The notes below the pieces were generated by a model. The model saw only the letters and a list, made by a program, of their open reading frames with translations. It had not been told where the DNA came from and searched no databases. A stretch of 64,000 nucleotides of DNA from Pseudomonas sp. FP453 (GTDB lineage Bacteria; Pseudomonadota; Gammaproteobacteria; Pseudomonadales; Pseudomonadaceae): assembly GCF_030687495.1 (NCBI RefSeq), contig NZ_CP117435.1, positions 4,034,501-4,098,500 of the forward strand, written 5' to 3'. Shown here in pieces: positions 28,060 to 34,935 of the stretch (position 1 is the stretch's first letter; each line of letters begins with the position of its first letter). The position numbers and the translations under genes are program-made.

Positions 28060-28836
28060 TTAGCGTCCTCTCAGCAGTTTCAAGGTGCTGCGCCCGAACA
28101 TGCGGCTGGAGGCCGGTGGCGGCGCCGAAGGCCGGTCGGACTGGCCGAAACGCGCTTCCAGCCAACGCTGGAAAAAGCCCCACAGGGTGGTGAGCATCAG
28201 GAAGTAGATGGCCACCACCAGGTACAACTCAAACACGCGGAACGTCGCCGAGGTGACCATCTGCGTGCTGAGCAACAACTCCTGCACGCCGATCACGCTG
28301 ACCAGGGTGGTGTTCTTGAGCATCACGTTGAACTCGTTGCCCAGCGGCGGCACGATCACGCGGAACGCCTGGGGCAGCACGATACGCCGCATCAGCTTGG
28401 CGAAGCCCATGCCCAGGGAACGCCCGGCTTCGTATTGGCCCTTGTCCACCGCACCGATGCCGGCGCGGATGATCTCGGCCATGTACGCGCCTTCGTTGAG
28501 GCCCAGGGCGATGATTGCGGCCTGGATGTTGCCGGGCACAATCAAGCCGAACAGCTCGATGTCCTCGAAGCGAAACAGCCCGCCCGCCGCCAGTGCCGTG
28601 TACAGAAACACGATCTGCACCAGCAGCGGCGTGCCGCGCATCAGCCACACATAAAACCGCACCGGCAGGTGCAACAGCGGGTTCTTCGACAGGCGCAACA
28701 GCGCCGCCGCCAGCCCCAGCGCGCAGCCCAACAGCATGGCCAGCACGCTGATCAGGCACGTCAGCCAGAGCCCGTTGAGGTACACCCCGCTGGGCTGCAA
28801 CAGGTATTGCCAGAACACATCCCAATTGAAATTCAT
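28060..28836 (-). CDS. Amino-acid ABC transporter permease
   Basis: This 258-residue inner-membrane protein has the amino-acid permease core: [20 protein letters not shown] (first helix), [28 protein letters not shown] and the EAA loop ([16 protein letters not shown] then [17 protein letters not shown]). The C-terminus carries a Pro/Ser-rich tail after the last helix. ATG 28836; 12 bp after the binding-protein stop. Confidence 0.94.
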   Translation of the reverse strand: MNFNWDVFWQYLLQPSGVYLNGLWLTCLISVLAMLLGCALGLAAALLRLSKNPLLHLPVRFYVWLMRGTPLLVQIVFLYTALAAGGLFRFEDIELFGLIVPGNIQAAIIALGLNEGAYMAEIIRAGIGAVDKGQYEAGRSLGMGFAKLMRRIVLPQAFRVIVPPLGNEFNVMLKNTTLVSVIGVQELLLSTQMVTSATFRVFELYLVVAIYFLMLTTLWGFFQRWLEARFGQSDRPSAPPPASSRMFGRSTLKLLRGR

Positions 28837-28848
28837 CGCCGCCCAGCC

Positions 28849-29655
28849 TCAGTCGAGTGTGTCGCTGCTGACATGCCATTTGTTCAACAGCTGCACGTAG
28901 CTGCCGTCGCTGCGCATATCGTTGATCACCTGTTGCACGGCGGCGGTCAGTTGTGGATCGTCCTTGCGCATGCCCAGGCCGGTGAGGATGCGGCTGAACG
29001 CCGGCACGCCTTCCTCGAACAGGTCCGGGGCCATCGCCGCGTAATATCCGGCGGTTTCCACGGTGGTGCCGTAGGCGTCCACCTGGCTGATGCGCAGGGC
29101 CTGGAAGGCATCGGTGTCGGTGTTGTACACCACCAGTTTCATCGGTGGCTTGCCGGCTTTGATCAGGCTTTCGTTCTGGGTGTCGAGCAGGGTCTTGATG
29201 GTGGAGCCGTTGAGCACCGCGACCTTGTGCGCGGACAAGTCATCCAGGGTCTTGATGCCTTTGGGGTTGCCTTTAGGCACCACCACCGACTGGCTGGAAT
29301 ACATGTAGTTGACGATGTCGATCACCTGGCGCCGTTCGGGTTTGTCGAACAGTTGGTCGACGATCATGTCGCACTGCTGGGCCAGCAAGGCTGGCACCAG
29401 GCCGGAGAACGGGATCACCCGCCACTGCACCTGTTTGTCGCCCAGGCGCTTGGCGATTTCCAGGCCCAGGTCGACGGTCAGGCCGCGCGGTTTCTGGGCT
29501 TCATCGAAGGACACCAGGGGCGGCGAGTCCATCCCCGAGCAGTAGGTGAGTTTGTCGACTTTCTGCAAGCGCTCCGGCACTTGGAGCGCCGCAACGGCCC
29601 CTTGTGCGCAGAGCCCGAGGGAGACAGCCACCAGCAAGGCACGGCGTTTATGCAT
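28849..29655 (-). CDS. Periplasmic amino-acid-binding protein of ABC transporter
   Basis: This 268-residue exported protein (signal peptide ALLVAVSLGLCAQGAVA) is of the type 3 solute-binding family: LTYCSGMDSPPLVSFDEAQ, GLTVDLGLEIAKRLGDK, FSGLVPALLAQQCDMIVDQL and KVAVLNGSTIKTLLDTQ. ATG 29655 is chosen because it gives the signal peptide; the frame is open 16 codons upstream. The gene order suggests gamma-glutamyl compounds as cargo (inference). Confidence 0.92.
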   Translation of the reverse strand: MHKRRALLVAVSLGLCAQGAVAALQVPERLQKVDKLTYCSGMDSPPLVSFDEAQKPRGLTVDLGLEIAKRLGDKQVQWRVIPFSGLVPALLAQQCDMIVDQLFDKPERRQVIDIVNYMYSSQSVVVPKGNPKGIKTLDDLSAHKVAVLNGSTIKTLLDTQNESLIKAGKPPMKLVVYNTDTDAFQALRISQVDAYGTTVETAGYYAAMAPDLFEEGVPAFSRILTGLGMRKDDPQLTAAVQQVINDMRSDGSYVQLLNKWHVSSDTLD

Positions 29656-29732
29656 GACCAGACACTCCAGTTCGTTGAATAACGGGGCAGGACTCAAAGT
29701 CAAAACACGGGCGGGCTTGGGCCCGCCTCTGA

Positions 29733-30401
29733 TTATTTTTCCGATTGCAAAAACTGGATCAGCGCCGGCACGGTGCCTTCGATGTGCTCGCGCACCACGG
29801 CTTCAGCGCGGGCAGCGTCGCCGGCGCGGATGGCATCGAGGATCACCGCGTGTTCCTGGCGGGCGCTGAGGGGTTTGTCGCCGTGCTGCAACCACAGGCG
29901 CATGGGCGCTTCCACCAGCGAGTACAGCGCCGAAATCTGCTTCATCAAGCGCGGACGGCCACTGAGGCTGCACAGGTATTCGTGGAACGCGCGGTGACGG
30001 CTGACCCACGCGGCGCTTTCGTCGCGGTAGTCATCCATTTCGTCGAGCATGCGTTCCAGGGCGGCCAGTTGGCGCTCGCCGATACGGCCGACCGCAACAC
30101 GTACCGCCAGGCCTTCGAGGGCGCTGCGCATCTCGAACACCTCGTGCAACTCCTCAATGTCCAGGCCGCTGACGATGGCGCCGCGATTGGGCCGCAGCGT
30201 CACCAGGCCCTGGGCATCCAGGCGGCGAAACGCTTCGCGCACCGGCATGCGGCTCATGCCGATTTCACTGGCGATGTCTTCGGCAATCAAACGGTCGCCC
30301 TTGCGCAAGCGACCGTTGCAAATGGCGTCGAGCAGGAAGTTGTAGGCCTCCTCCTCGGCGGTGAGGGGCTGGCGGTCAACGTAAGCGGGGGCAAATTGCA
30401 T
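29733..30401 (-). CDS. GntR-family (FadR/FCD subfamily) transcriptional regulator
   Basis: This regulator has 222 residues from ATG 30401, which has AAGGTG upstream; a TTG ten codons earlier is less likely. The winged helix (AEDIASEIGMSRMPVREAFR, GLVTLRPNRGAIVSG) is followed by an FCD effector domain with conserved RSALEGLAVR and HRAFHEYLC segments. It is the first gene before the binding protein of the minus-strand importer/GGT operon and probably regulates it. Confidence 0.92.
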   Translation of the reverse strand: MQFAPAYVDRQPLTAEEEAYNFLLDAICNGRLRKGDRLIAEDIASEIGMSRMPVREAFRRLDAQGLVTLRPNRGAIVSGLDIEELHEVFEMRSALEGLAVRVAVGRIGERQLAALERMLDEMDDYRDESAAWVSRHRAFHEYLCSLSGRPRLMKQISALYSLVEAPMRLWLQHGDKPLSARQEHAVILDAIRAGDAARAEAVVREHIEGTVPALIQFLQSEK

Positions 30402-30751
30402 CGGCAGCACCTTTTGAATTTTTGTATCCAATTATCCATGAATGCAAAAAAGCAGGATGTGTGCCAACTGGTCTGGTGGTGAACCAAGTGATTGATTCGC
30501 ATGGCGTACCGGGAAAATGTCGGATGTCGAGCTAAGAGCCTTTGTAGGAAATTGCTACTAAATGGCTCAGAAAGCGCACCGTCTGTGGGCTGAAGTAACG
30601 GTGAGTGCCCATGAATGCTGCCAACTTCGGGAAGTAGCCCACTGAAAAATAGGCGCTCAGGCTGATGAACTTTGTTTTAAGAAGGAACTGAGCGGTGCCT
30701 CGTCGGGTCGGGTGATGTAGGTACTTTCTTCTGACTTCAAGGTTGGGCCCG
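30402..30751. other. Intergenic region upstream of GntR-type and DUF115-like genes
   Basis: This 350-bp interval separates two divergent genes and should hold both promoters. I see no supported gene, RNA or repeat; an 88-codon minus-strand open frame overlaps the start of the downstream gene and lacks recognisable features. Confidence 0.5.
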
Positions 30752-31603
30752 ATGAAACAGACACCCTTCGTCGCCATTGAGCACGCCGGTAGCATTCAGC
30801 GAGCTTTGCACGCCCCCTACACCGCTCCCTGGCTCTCGACCAAATACGCTCTGGACCTGAGCGATTTTGATGCCTGCCGGAACACCGAGTCGGGCGCAGT
30901 CTTCATCATTGCCTCCGGACCATCAGCCAAGTCGTTTCCCATCGAGCAATTTGCGCACGTACCCATGATCACGATGAATGGCGCCATTTCACTGTTTCTG
31001 GACACTGACGTTAAGCCGTATTTTTACGCCTGCACGGACAGGAGTTTCTCCGAACAGCAGCCCGATCTATTCAAACACGCCATGGCGATCAGCCAGAGGG
31101 TTGCGCTGTGGGAAGACCACGCGCGATCTGCGCATGTTCGCCCCACGGGGCGGCTTTACCCGTTGTCCAAAGCCAAGCGGCCTTCCTGGCTGGAATCTGT
31201 GCTGGGCAAACACAACGCATTGGTCGTCAATCATCCCTTGCTGCCCAGCCGCGAAAGACCGCTGGGGTTCAGCAAAGACATGAGCGAGGGCTTTTTTGAT
31301 GCGCGAACCGTGGCTTATCTGGCCATACAGCTGGCGTTCCATGTGGGGTTCACCCAAGTCTTTCTGGTGGGCGTTGATCTGGACGAGCGCTCAGGCAGGT
31401 TTTACGAGAACGCAGAATCCACTCACTCACCCTGCGGGCTCGATCAACACTATTTCACGCGCATATTGCCGTCGTTCGAATTGATGTCCGATAAGGTTAT
31501 GGGTGATGACTTCAGGGTGTACAACCTGTCTGACATCTCGAGAATTCCCGACAGTGTTGTCCCGCATGCCACCCTGGCCGATGTCGAGGGTATGCTCGGG
31601 TAA
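30752..31603 (+). CDS. DUF115-like (MptE/Maf-type Rossmann) protein, possible glycan-related transferase
   Basis: This 283-residue protein starts at ATG 30752 with AAGG upstream. The segment VFIIASGPSAKSF followed by MITMNGAISLF and PYFYACTDRSF matches the GSGPS...N...D pattern of DUF115 proteins, which include flagellin glycosyltransferase-like and pterin pyrophosphokinase-like families. A later FLVGVDLDE segment fits the same fold. Similar genes are often linked to surface-polysaccharide synthesis, but no glycan genes lie next to it here. Monocistronic; followed by a terminator hairpin. The exact function is unknown. Confidence 0.7.
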   Translation: MKQTPFVAIEHAGSIQRALHAPYTAPWLSTKYALDLSDFDACRNTESGAVFIIASGPSAKSFPIEQFAHVPMITMNGAISLFLDTDVKPYFYACTDRSFSEQQPDLFKHAMAISQRVALWEDHARSAHVRPTGRLYPLSKAKRPSWLESVLGKHNALVVNHPLLPSRERPLGFSKDMSEGFFDARTVAYLAIQLAFHVGFTQVFLVGVDLDERSGRFYENAESTHSPCGLDQHYFTRILPSFELMSDKVMGDDFRVYNLSDISRIPDSVVPHATLADVEGMLG

Positions 31604-31627
31604 AACAGCGAAGCCTGAATCGAGAAA

Positions 31628-31657
31628 GGGGCTCCACTACTGACTTAGTGGAGCCCC
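31628..31657. terminator. Hairpin with 12-bp stem after DUF115-like gene
   Basis: GGGGCTCCACTA and TAGTGGAGCCCC form a perfect 12-bp stem with a six-base loop, 24 bases after the gene stop. There is no T-run, so it may end transcripts inefficiently or protect 3' ends. It also lies between convergent genes. Confidence 0.65.
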
Positions 31658-31746
31658 CGTGTTGATAATTCATCGATCAACCTTCTCAGATGCCAGATAC
31701 AAGAAGCCTGGCGCTGGGCCGGGCTTCAATGCAGCAAGGTCAGGCG

Positions 31747-32178
31747 CTAACGATGCTTGTTCTTGTGTTTGTGTTTGTTGTTACCTTTGTGCTTCTTGCC
31801 ATCTGATCGATGACTACTCTCATCATCTGCCAGGTTATTCCCCAGCGCGCCGCCCGCTGCACCACCTACACCGGCGCCGATAGTCGATCCAGTGGTGCCG
31901 CCGAGACGATTACCAATAAGCGAGCCGCCGGCTGAGCCGATACCGCCACCTAGTGCGGCTTCCGCTCTGTTGCCTCGTTGAGCGCCGACAGCACTGCCCG
32001 CGGCACCACCAACACCTGCGCCTACCGCTGCGCCCGTCGAGCCACCGAGCTGTTGACCTACGATGTTTCCAAGGGCACCACCAACGCCGCCTCCAAGAGC
32101 GGCGGTGCCATCTCCAGCGGCCATCGCTCCTTGCGCAATGAGGGCACCCAAAACCAGGGCGGGTAGTGTCATTTTCAT
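31747..32178 (-). CDS. Secreted glycine-zipper protein with His/Lys-rich tail
   Basis: This 143-residue protein has a signal peptide (LPALVLGALIAQGAMA), then about 90 residues of glycine-zipper repeats (GxxxG heptads such as GAAVGAGVGGAAGSAVG repeated three times), and a very basic end rich in Lys, His and Asn (KKHKGNNKHKHKNKHR). Glycine-zipper segments insert in or oligomerise at membranes; the envelope is the likely location. ATG 32178 follows AGAGGT. It is the last host gene before the prophage. Function unknown. Confidence 0.8.
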   Translation of the reverse strand: MKMTLPALVLGALIAQGAMAAGDGTAALGGGVGGALGNIVGQQLGGSTGAAVGAGVGGAAGSAVGAQRGNRAEAALGGGIGSAGGSLIGNRLGGTTGSTIGAGVGGAAGGALGNNLADDESSHRSDGKKHKGNNKHKHKNKHR

Positions 32179-32415
32179 TCTGTGAACCTCTATGGGTTGT
32201 CAGCTGGCGCTCACGGTTTAAAGCACGCCTGGTATTTGGAGGAGAACAAAAGGCCGAAGTTCTATACCGACTATCCCCAGGGGCGAATGGTTGTAACAAG
32301 GTATGCCGTGATGGGGGCGGCTATGCAGTCATTAGAATTGAGACAGGCGTCCCAGATACGAGACACCCCTAACTGGGCGGGCCTGGCGTGAAGTCATGCA
32401 AAAATCACACACATG
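32179..32415. other. Promoter region of the glycine-zipper gene
   Basis: No supported gene. A GTG-initiated 69-codon plus-strand open frame crosses it without a ribosome-binding site or family features. Together with the tRNA terminator and attachment site it separates host genes from the prophage. Confidence 0.45.
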
Positions 32416-32443
32416 AAAAAGGCCAATGCTTTGAGCATTGGCC
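32416..32443 (-). terminator. Intrinsic terminator of the interrupted tRNA-Pro gene
   Basis: Read on the minus strand, GGCCAATGCT and AGCATTGGCC pair over 10 bp with a three-base loop and are followed by TTTTT. It lies 17 bases past the tRNA 3' fragment, so it is the original terminator of that tRNA gene, left behind at the prophage end. Confidence 0.85.
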
Positions 32444-32460
32444 TAAGTCATTGAAAAATA

Positions 32461-32508
32461 TGGTCGGGACGGAGTGATTCGAACACTCGACCCCTAGCAC
32501 CCCATGCT
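32461..32508 (-). other. Prophage attachment site: 3' fragment of a tRNA-Pro(GGG) gene
   Basis: On the minus strand this 48-base stretch ends with ACCA and reads backwards through an acceptor strand (CGTCCCG), a T arm (GAGTG-TTCGAAT-CACTC), the variable loop and an anticodon arm with loop ATGGGGT (anticodon GGG). The matching 5' half (D arm, 5' acceptor strand) is absent; the sequence past 32508 is unrelated. A 3' tRNA remnant next to a prophage is the usual mark of integrase-mediated insertion. The complete tRNA should be rebuilt at the other end, right of 64000. Confidence 0.88.
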
Positions 32509-32716
32509 GGGGGCTATAGCGGCATAACCTACTGTTTTATAAAGAATACCCTGCATATTTTTACTGGCAAATCATACGTTTTTTTGTGCTTATGCAAACG
32601 GAAATACTGGGACTTCAGCGGAGGTTTTGCGCACGCTCCACTCCAGAACTCGCACTATCTAAAAAAGCATCTATTGTGGAAGTGCAACTCCACTTTGCGT
32701 AACCAAGGAGATGGTC
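32509..32716. other. AT-rich non-coding stretch inside the left prophage end
   Basis: Between the attachment site and the first small gene there is AT-rich sequence without supported genes. It presumably holds the promoter of the 47-aa gene and integrase-binding sites flanking the att core; I could not pick out specific sites. Confidence 0.4.
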
Positions 32717-32860
32717 ATGTCAAAATCAAGCGGCGGAAAGGCAGGATCCAGTTCAGGAAAATCTGGCGGATCGAAAGCACCAGCGGTAGCTAACCTCCCG
32801 AGCACTACCGGGAAACCATCTGGAGGTGGGCGCGGGAACGCGGCACCTAAAGGCAAATAA
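32717..32860 (+). CDS. Small Ser/Gly/Lys-rich protein (47 aa), paralogue of 59560-59736
   Basis: ATG 32717 has AAGGAG seven bases upstream. The product starts MSKSSGGKAGSSSGKSGGSK and has the C-terminal block PSTTGKPSGGGRGN. The same layout (MSKSGSGKGAG, then PSTTGKVSGGDRGN) occurs in the 58-aa gene at 59560-59736, so the two are related and the reading frame is real. No signal peptide or membrane segment; probably disordered and basic, possibly nucleic-acid binding. Function unknown. Confidence 0.75.
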   Translation: MSKSSGGKAGSSSGKSGGSKAPAVANLPSTTGKPSGGGRGNAAPKGK

Positions 32861-33137
32861 TTGGCAATCCTCCGGTGCTCTCACGGAGCACTGGATCATT
32901 TAAGCGCGCCACCATGTCAAGGTGACCCCTGAACACGCACAAACATCTGATATATAAAGAAAATTGCCGATATTGAGCAGCATCCAAAACAGCTATATCA
33001 CCCTATAAGAATCAATAACTTAGCGTTGTATATTCCTACAGTGGTCCCCCTGCCTCCGGCGTCCTGCCGACCGAACACCAAACCCAAAAATGATACAGCT
33101 CGTCGCCTCAAATCGCGTTACGTCCAAACCTCGATTA
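32861..33137. other. Non-coding, AT-rich region before the LexA box
   Basis: No gene is supported. It lies between the 47-aa gene and the LexA-controlled coiled-coil gene. No strong terminator hairpin is visible. Confidence 0.4.
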
Positions 33138-33153
33138 CTGTACGCATATACAG
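33138..33153 (+). promoter_or_regulatory. LexA box (SOS operator)
   Basis: CTGTACGCATATACAG fits the CTG-N10-CAG consensus of gamma-proteobacterial LexA with an AT-rich alternating centre. It lies 20 bases before the start of the coiled-coil gene at 33173, a position suited to repress its promoter. Confidence 0.8.
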
Positions 33154-33172
33154 CACTTGAGTTTACATCCCC

Positions 33173-33532
33173 ATGCACCTCATTGACGAAGACACCTCAG
33201 CGTGGCTTGGCTGCCCCACGCCTCTGGAAATGTACAAGCACCAGTGCGCCCTGCTCGAGGACGAGATACACGACCTACAGCGACACCTGGCCAAGGCGCG
33301 GGCAAATGTCGCCGGCCTCGTGCAGATGAACGACACGCTGCTCATAGCCAAGGCCCGGACAGAAAGATCGCTCAAGGAGGCCCAGGACCGCTTATCAGGG
33401 ACTACCCAGGAGAAACCTGAGACAGGCAGCTTTCGCCCCATCGACCTGGTTACAGAACAGCGCGACCACTTGCACAGAGAGAATCAGCGGTTACTGCTGG
33501 AGTTGAGCGTACTCAGGGGGCCACAGCCCTGA
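33173..33532 (+). CDS. SOS-controlled coiled-coil protein of unknown function
   Basis: This 119-residue protein is dominated by heptad-like helices: residues about 20-75 (CALLEDEIHDLQRHLAKA, then LIAKARTERSLKEAQDRL) and 95-113 (REQ..RENQRLLLELSVL). There is no signal peptide or membrane segment. It lies alone on the plus strand at the lysis end of the prophage, behind a LexA box, so it should be induced together with the prophage. Its 3' end overlaps the convergent spanin gene by 20 bp. I do not recognise the family. Confidence 0.75.
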   Translation: MHLIDEDTSAWLGCPTPLEMYKHQCALLEDEIHDLQRHLAKARANVAGLVQMNDTLLIAKARTERSLKEAQDRLSGTTQEKPETGSFRPIDLVTEQRDHLHRENQRLLLELSVLRGPQP

Positions 33533-34019
33533 CATACGCCTGGCAGGCCCGCAGTGCGATCAGCCCTTGGTCGCCGGCGTCGGTGATGGCGATAATTCGT
33601 TGAGCATGCGCTGGGTCAAGTTGGGCTCGACGGGCAGCATGAACCACGCCGACGGTGCCGGTGGCGGCAGGCACATTGCAGCCACCGGCTGAATCGGCCG
33701 CGTCGAGAAGGACTGACAGCCGGACATCAGAAGTGGCAAGGCGATCGCGCAAAACAGCCTGGTTTCGTTGGGCATCGGATAATTCCTTGGTGTGTTTTTG
33801 GTCCTGGCCGGCGAGCTGCTGCTCCAGGGCCAGTCGCTTGTCCTGCTCGGCGCGCGCTTGGGCGGCGGCGGCATTGGTGATCGCCGCCAGGTCATCTTTG
33901 TGCAGGCCGGCCTGCTCGGCGAGCTTCTCGCCCATGCGCCAGTCCTGCACCTGCCAGGTGCCGCCGGCACTGGTCACCATCGCCAACAGCATCGCGAACA
34001 GGATCTGCCCGGGCGTCAC
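33513..34019 (-). CDS. Rz-like i-spanin (lysis protein)
   Basis: This 168-residue product starts at GTG 34019, overlapping the endolysin stop as GTGA. One N-terminal membrane anchor (ILFAMLLAMVTSAGGTW) is followed by a long periplasmic alpha-helix rich in Ala, Gln and Lys (EQDKRLALEQQLAGQDQKHT), the layout of inner-membrane spanins that disrupt the outer membrane at the end of lysis. A lipoprotein partner is encoded inside it in another frame (33560-33775). The longer frame upstream of GTG lies inside the endolysin gene and is not used. Confidence 0.82.
   Translation of the reverse strand: MTPGQILFAMLLAMVTSAGGTWQVQDWRMGEKLAEQAGLHKDDLAAITNAAAAQARAEQDKRLALEQQLAGQDQKHTKELSDAQRNQAVLRDRLATSDVRLSVLLDAADSAGGCNVPAATGTVGVVHAARRAQLDPAHAQRIIAITDAGDQGLIALRACQAYVRAVAP
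33560..33775 (-). CDS. Rz1-like o-spanin lipoprotein nested in the i-spanin gene
   Basis: This 71-residue product starts at ATG 33775 behind AAGGAAT. It has a lipoprotein signal (FCAIALPLLMSGC, lipobox LMSGC) and a Pro-rich mature part (MCLPPPAPSAWFMLP), as in lambda Rz1. It is entirely embedded in the i-spanin gene in a different frame, the classical nested spanin arrangement. The open frame extends further upstream, but the ribosome-binding site and lipobox fix this start. Confidence 0.85.
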   Translation of the reverse strand: MPNETRLFCAIALPLLMSGCQSFSTRPIQPVAAMCLPPPAPSAWFMLPVEPNLTQRMLNELSPSPTPATKG

Positions 34020-34525
34020 GACATCACCCCGCCCGCCAGGCGGTACTGCTTCAGAAGATCCTCCAGCCGGTGCTCTCGCTGACCATACCCAGCACCCGGC
34101 AGGCTGGCCCAGATGTTTCGGCACTTCGAGATAGCCGTCTCGATCCGGCCGGCAAGCACGTCAGGCAAGGCCCGGCACTCGCGGATATGTTGCAGGGCCA
34201 GCAGGTCCTGGCTGATCGGGCTGAAGTCAGGCAGCTTGAGCAGCGCCTTGTAGTGCGGCCAGTCCTTCAGCATCTGCTGGTACCGGCCGGAAGCATTGGA
34301 CGTCAGCCCCTTGCTGTTGATGACCTTCGACGCGCGCCCCTTGGCGAACGGGTGGTCCGTGAAATCCTTGAACACTTCAGGCTTGCGGTCGATGCCAGTC
34401 ACGATGACGTCGTAGCCATCCATGGCCGTGGCTGGCGAGGTGCTGGTACCTTCGGACCAGCCGAGCATATCCAGGAAGGCCAGCGCATTGCGGCCGCCGG
34501 CGAGCGATTCAGAAAGTCGTGCCAT
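34016..34525 (-). CDS. Phage endolysin, lambda R-like transglycosylase
   Basis: This 169-residue peptidoglycan hydrolase is of the lambda gpR (GH104) type. The catalytic Glu is in LGWSEGTSTS (about residue 25) near the N-terminus; NASGRYQQMLKDW and the ISQDLLALQHIRECRALPDV segments are family features. No signal peptide, so release needs the holin encoded at 48142. ATG 34525 follows GGAGAA. It is transcribed with the tail genes and followed by the spanin pair. Confidence 0.9.
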   Translation of the reverse strand: MARLSESLAGGRNALAFLDMLGWSEGTSTSPATAMDGYDVIVTGIDRKPEVFKDFTDHPFAKGRASKVINSKGLTSNASGRYQQMLKDWPHYKALLKLPDFSPISQDLLALQHIRECRALPDVLAGRIETAISKCRNIWASLPGAGYGQREHRLEDLLKQYRLAGGVMS

Positions 34526-34548
34526 TGCTTTTCTCCAGGCAATAAAAA

Positions 34549-34565
34549 ACCCGCTCGTGGCGGGT
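34549..34565 (-). terminator. Terminator-RBS module 1, before endolysin
   Basis: On the minus strand ACCCGC-5-GCGGGT is followed by TTTTTT and, within about 20 bases, by the endolysin ribosome-binding site and ATG. Closely similar modules precede three tail genes (36345, 40974, 41628). Confidence 0.75.
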
Positions 34566-34584
34566 GTCGGTGTTAGGTGCAGGA

Positions 34585-34935
34585 TCAGACAGGCTGAACC
34601 GGGCGCTTGCTGCTGTCGGGGAAGTCGGGGTTGGTGTCGGTCCACTTGCGCAGCTCACGCCAGTACATCTGCCACTGCTGCGCGCTGCCAAGGATGCCCT
34701 CCTCGCCGTACTCGATGGCGGTCACGGTGTCTTTGGCCTTGGGCATCTGCTCGTCACGCCACTGGTTTTCAGTGTCCGCCAGCTCCTGGGCGGTTGGCAC
34801 GTACGGCGGCGGGATGTATTCGTCCCGCTTGACCAGCGTGCCGCCGATCTCTTTGACGTACTCAAAGATGTCGATGTCTGCAGCTACGGCCGTGACGCTG
34901 CCGTCTTCGCCAACAATGATGTAATCGTCCGTCAT
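34585..34935 (-). CDS. Phage tail-fibre assembly chaperone (Caudo_TAP-like)
   Basis: This 116-residue protein starts at ATG 34935 (GGAGAG upstream) and overlaps the fibre gene stop. The C-terminal half (WQMYWRELRKWTD, then FPDSSKRPVQP) matches the W..YR..LR.W....FP....RP pattern of tail-fibre assembly proteins. Its place directly after the fibre gene supports a role in folding that fibre. Confidence 0.8.
   Translation of the reverse strand: MTDDYIIVGEDGSVTAVAADIDIFEYVKEIGGTLVKRDEYIPPPYVPTAQELADTENQWRDEQMPKAKDTVTAIEYGEEGILGSAQQWQMYWRELRKWTDTNPDFPDSSKRPVQPV

Noticed and set aside
30532..30795. 88-codon minus-strand frame between GntR-type and DUF115-like genes
   Set aside because: Overlaps the start of the DUF115-like gene, no ribosome-binding site, amino-acid composition not gene-like for this genome.
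32182..32391. 69-codon GTG-initiated plus-strand frame upstream of the tRNA fragment
   Set aside because: No ribosome-binding site and no recognisable family; it covers the promoter region of the glycine-zipper gene. It might be a gene fragment, but nothing supports that.
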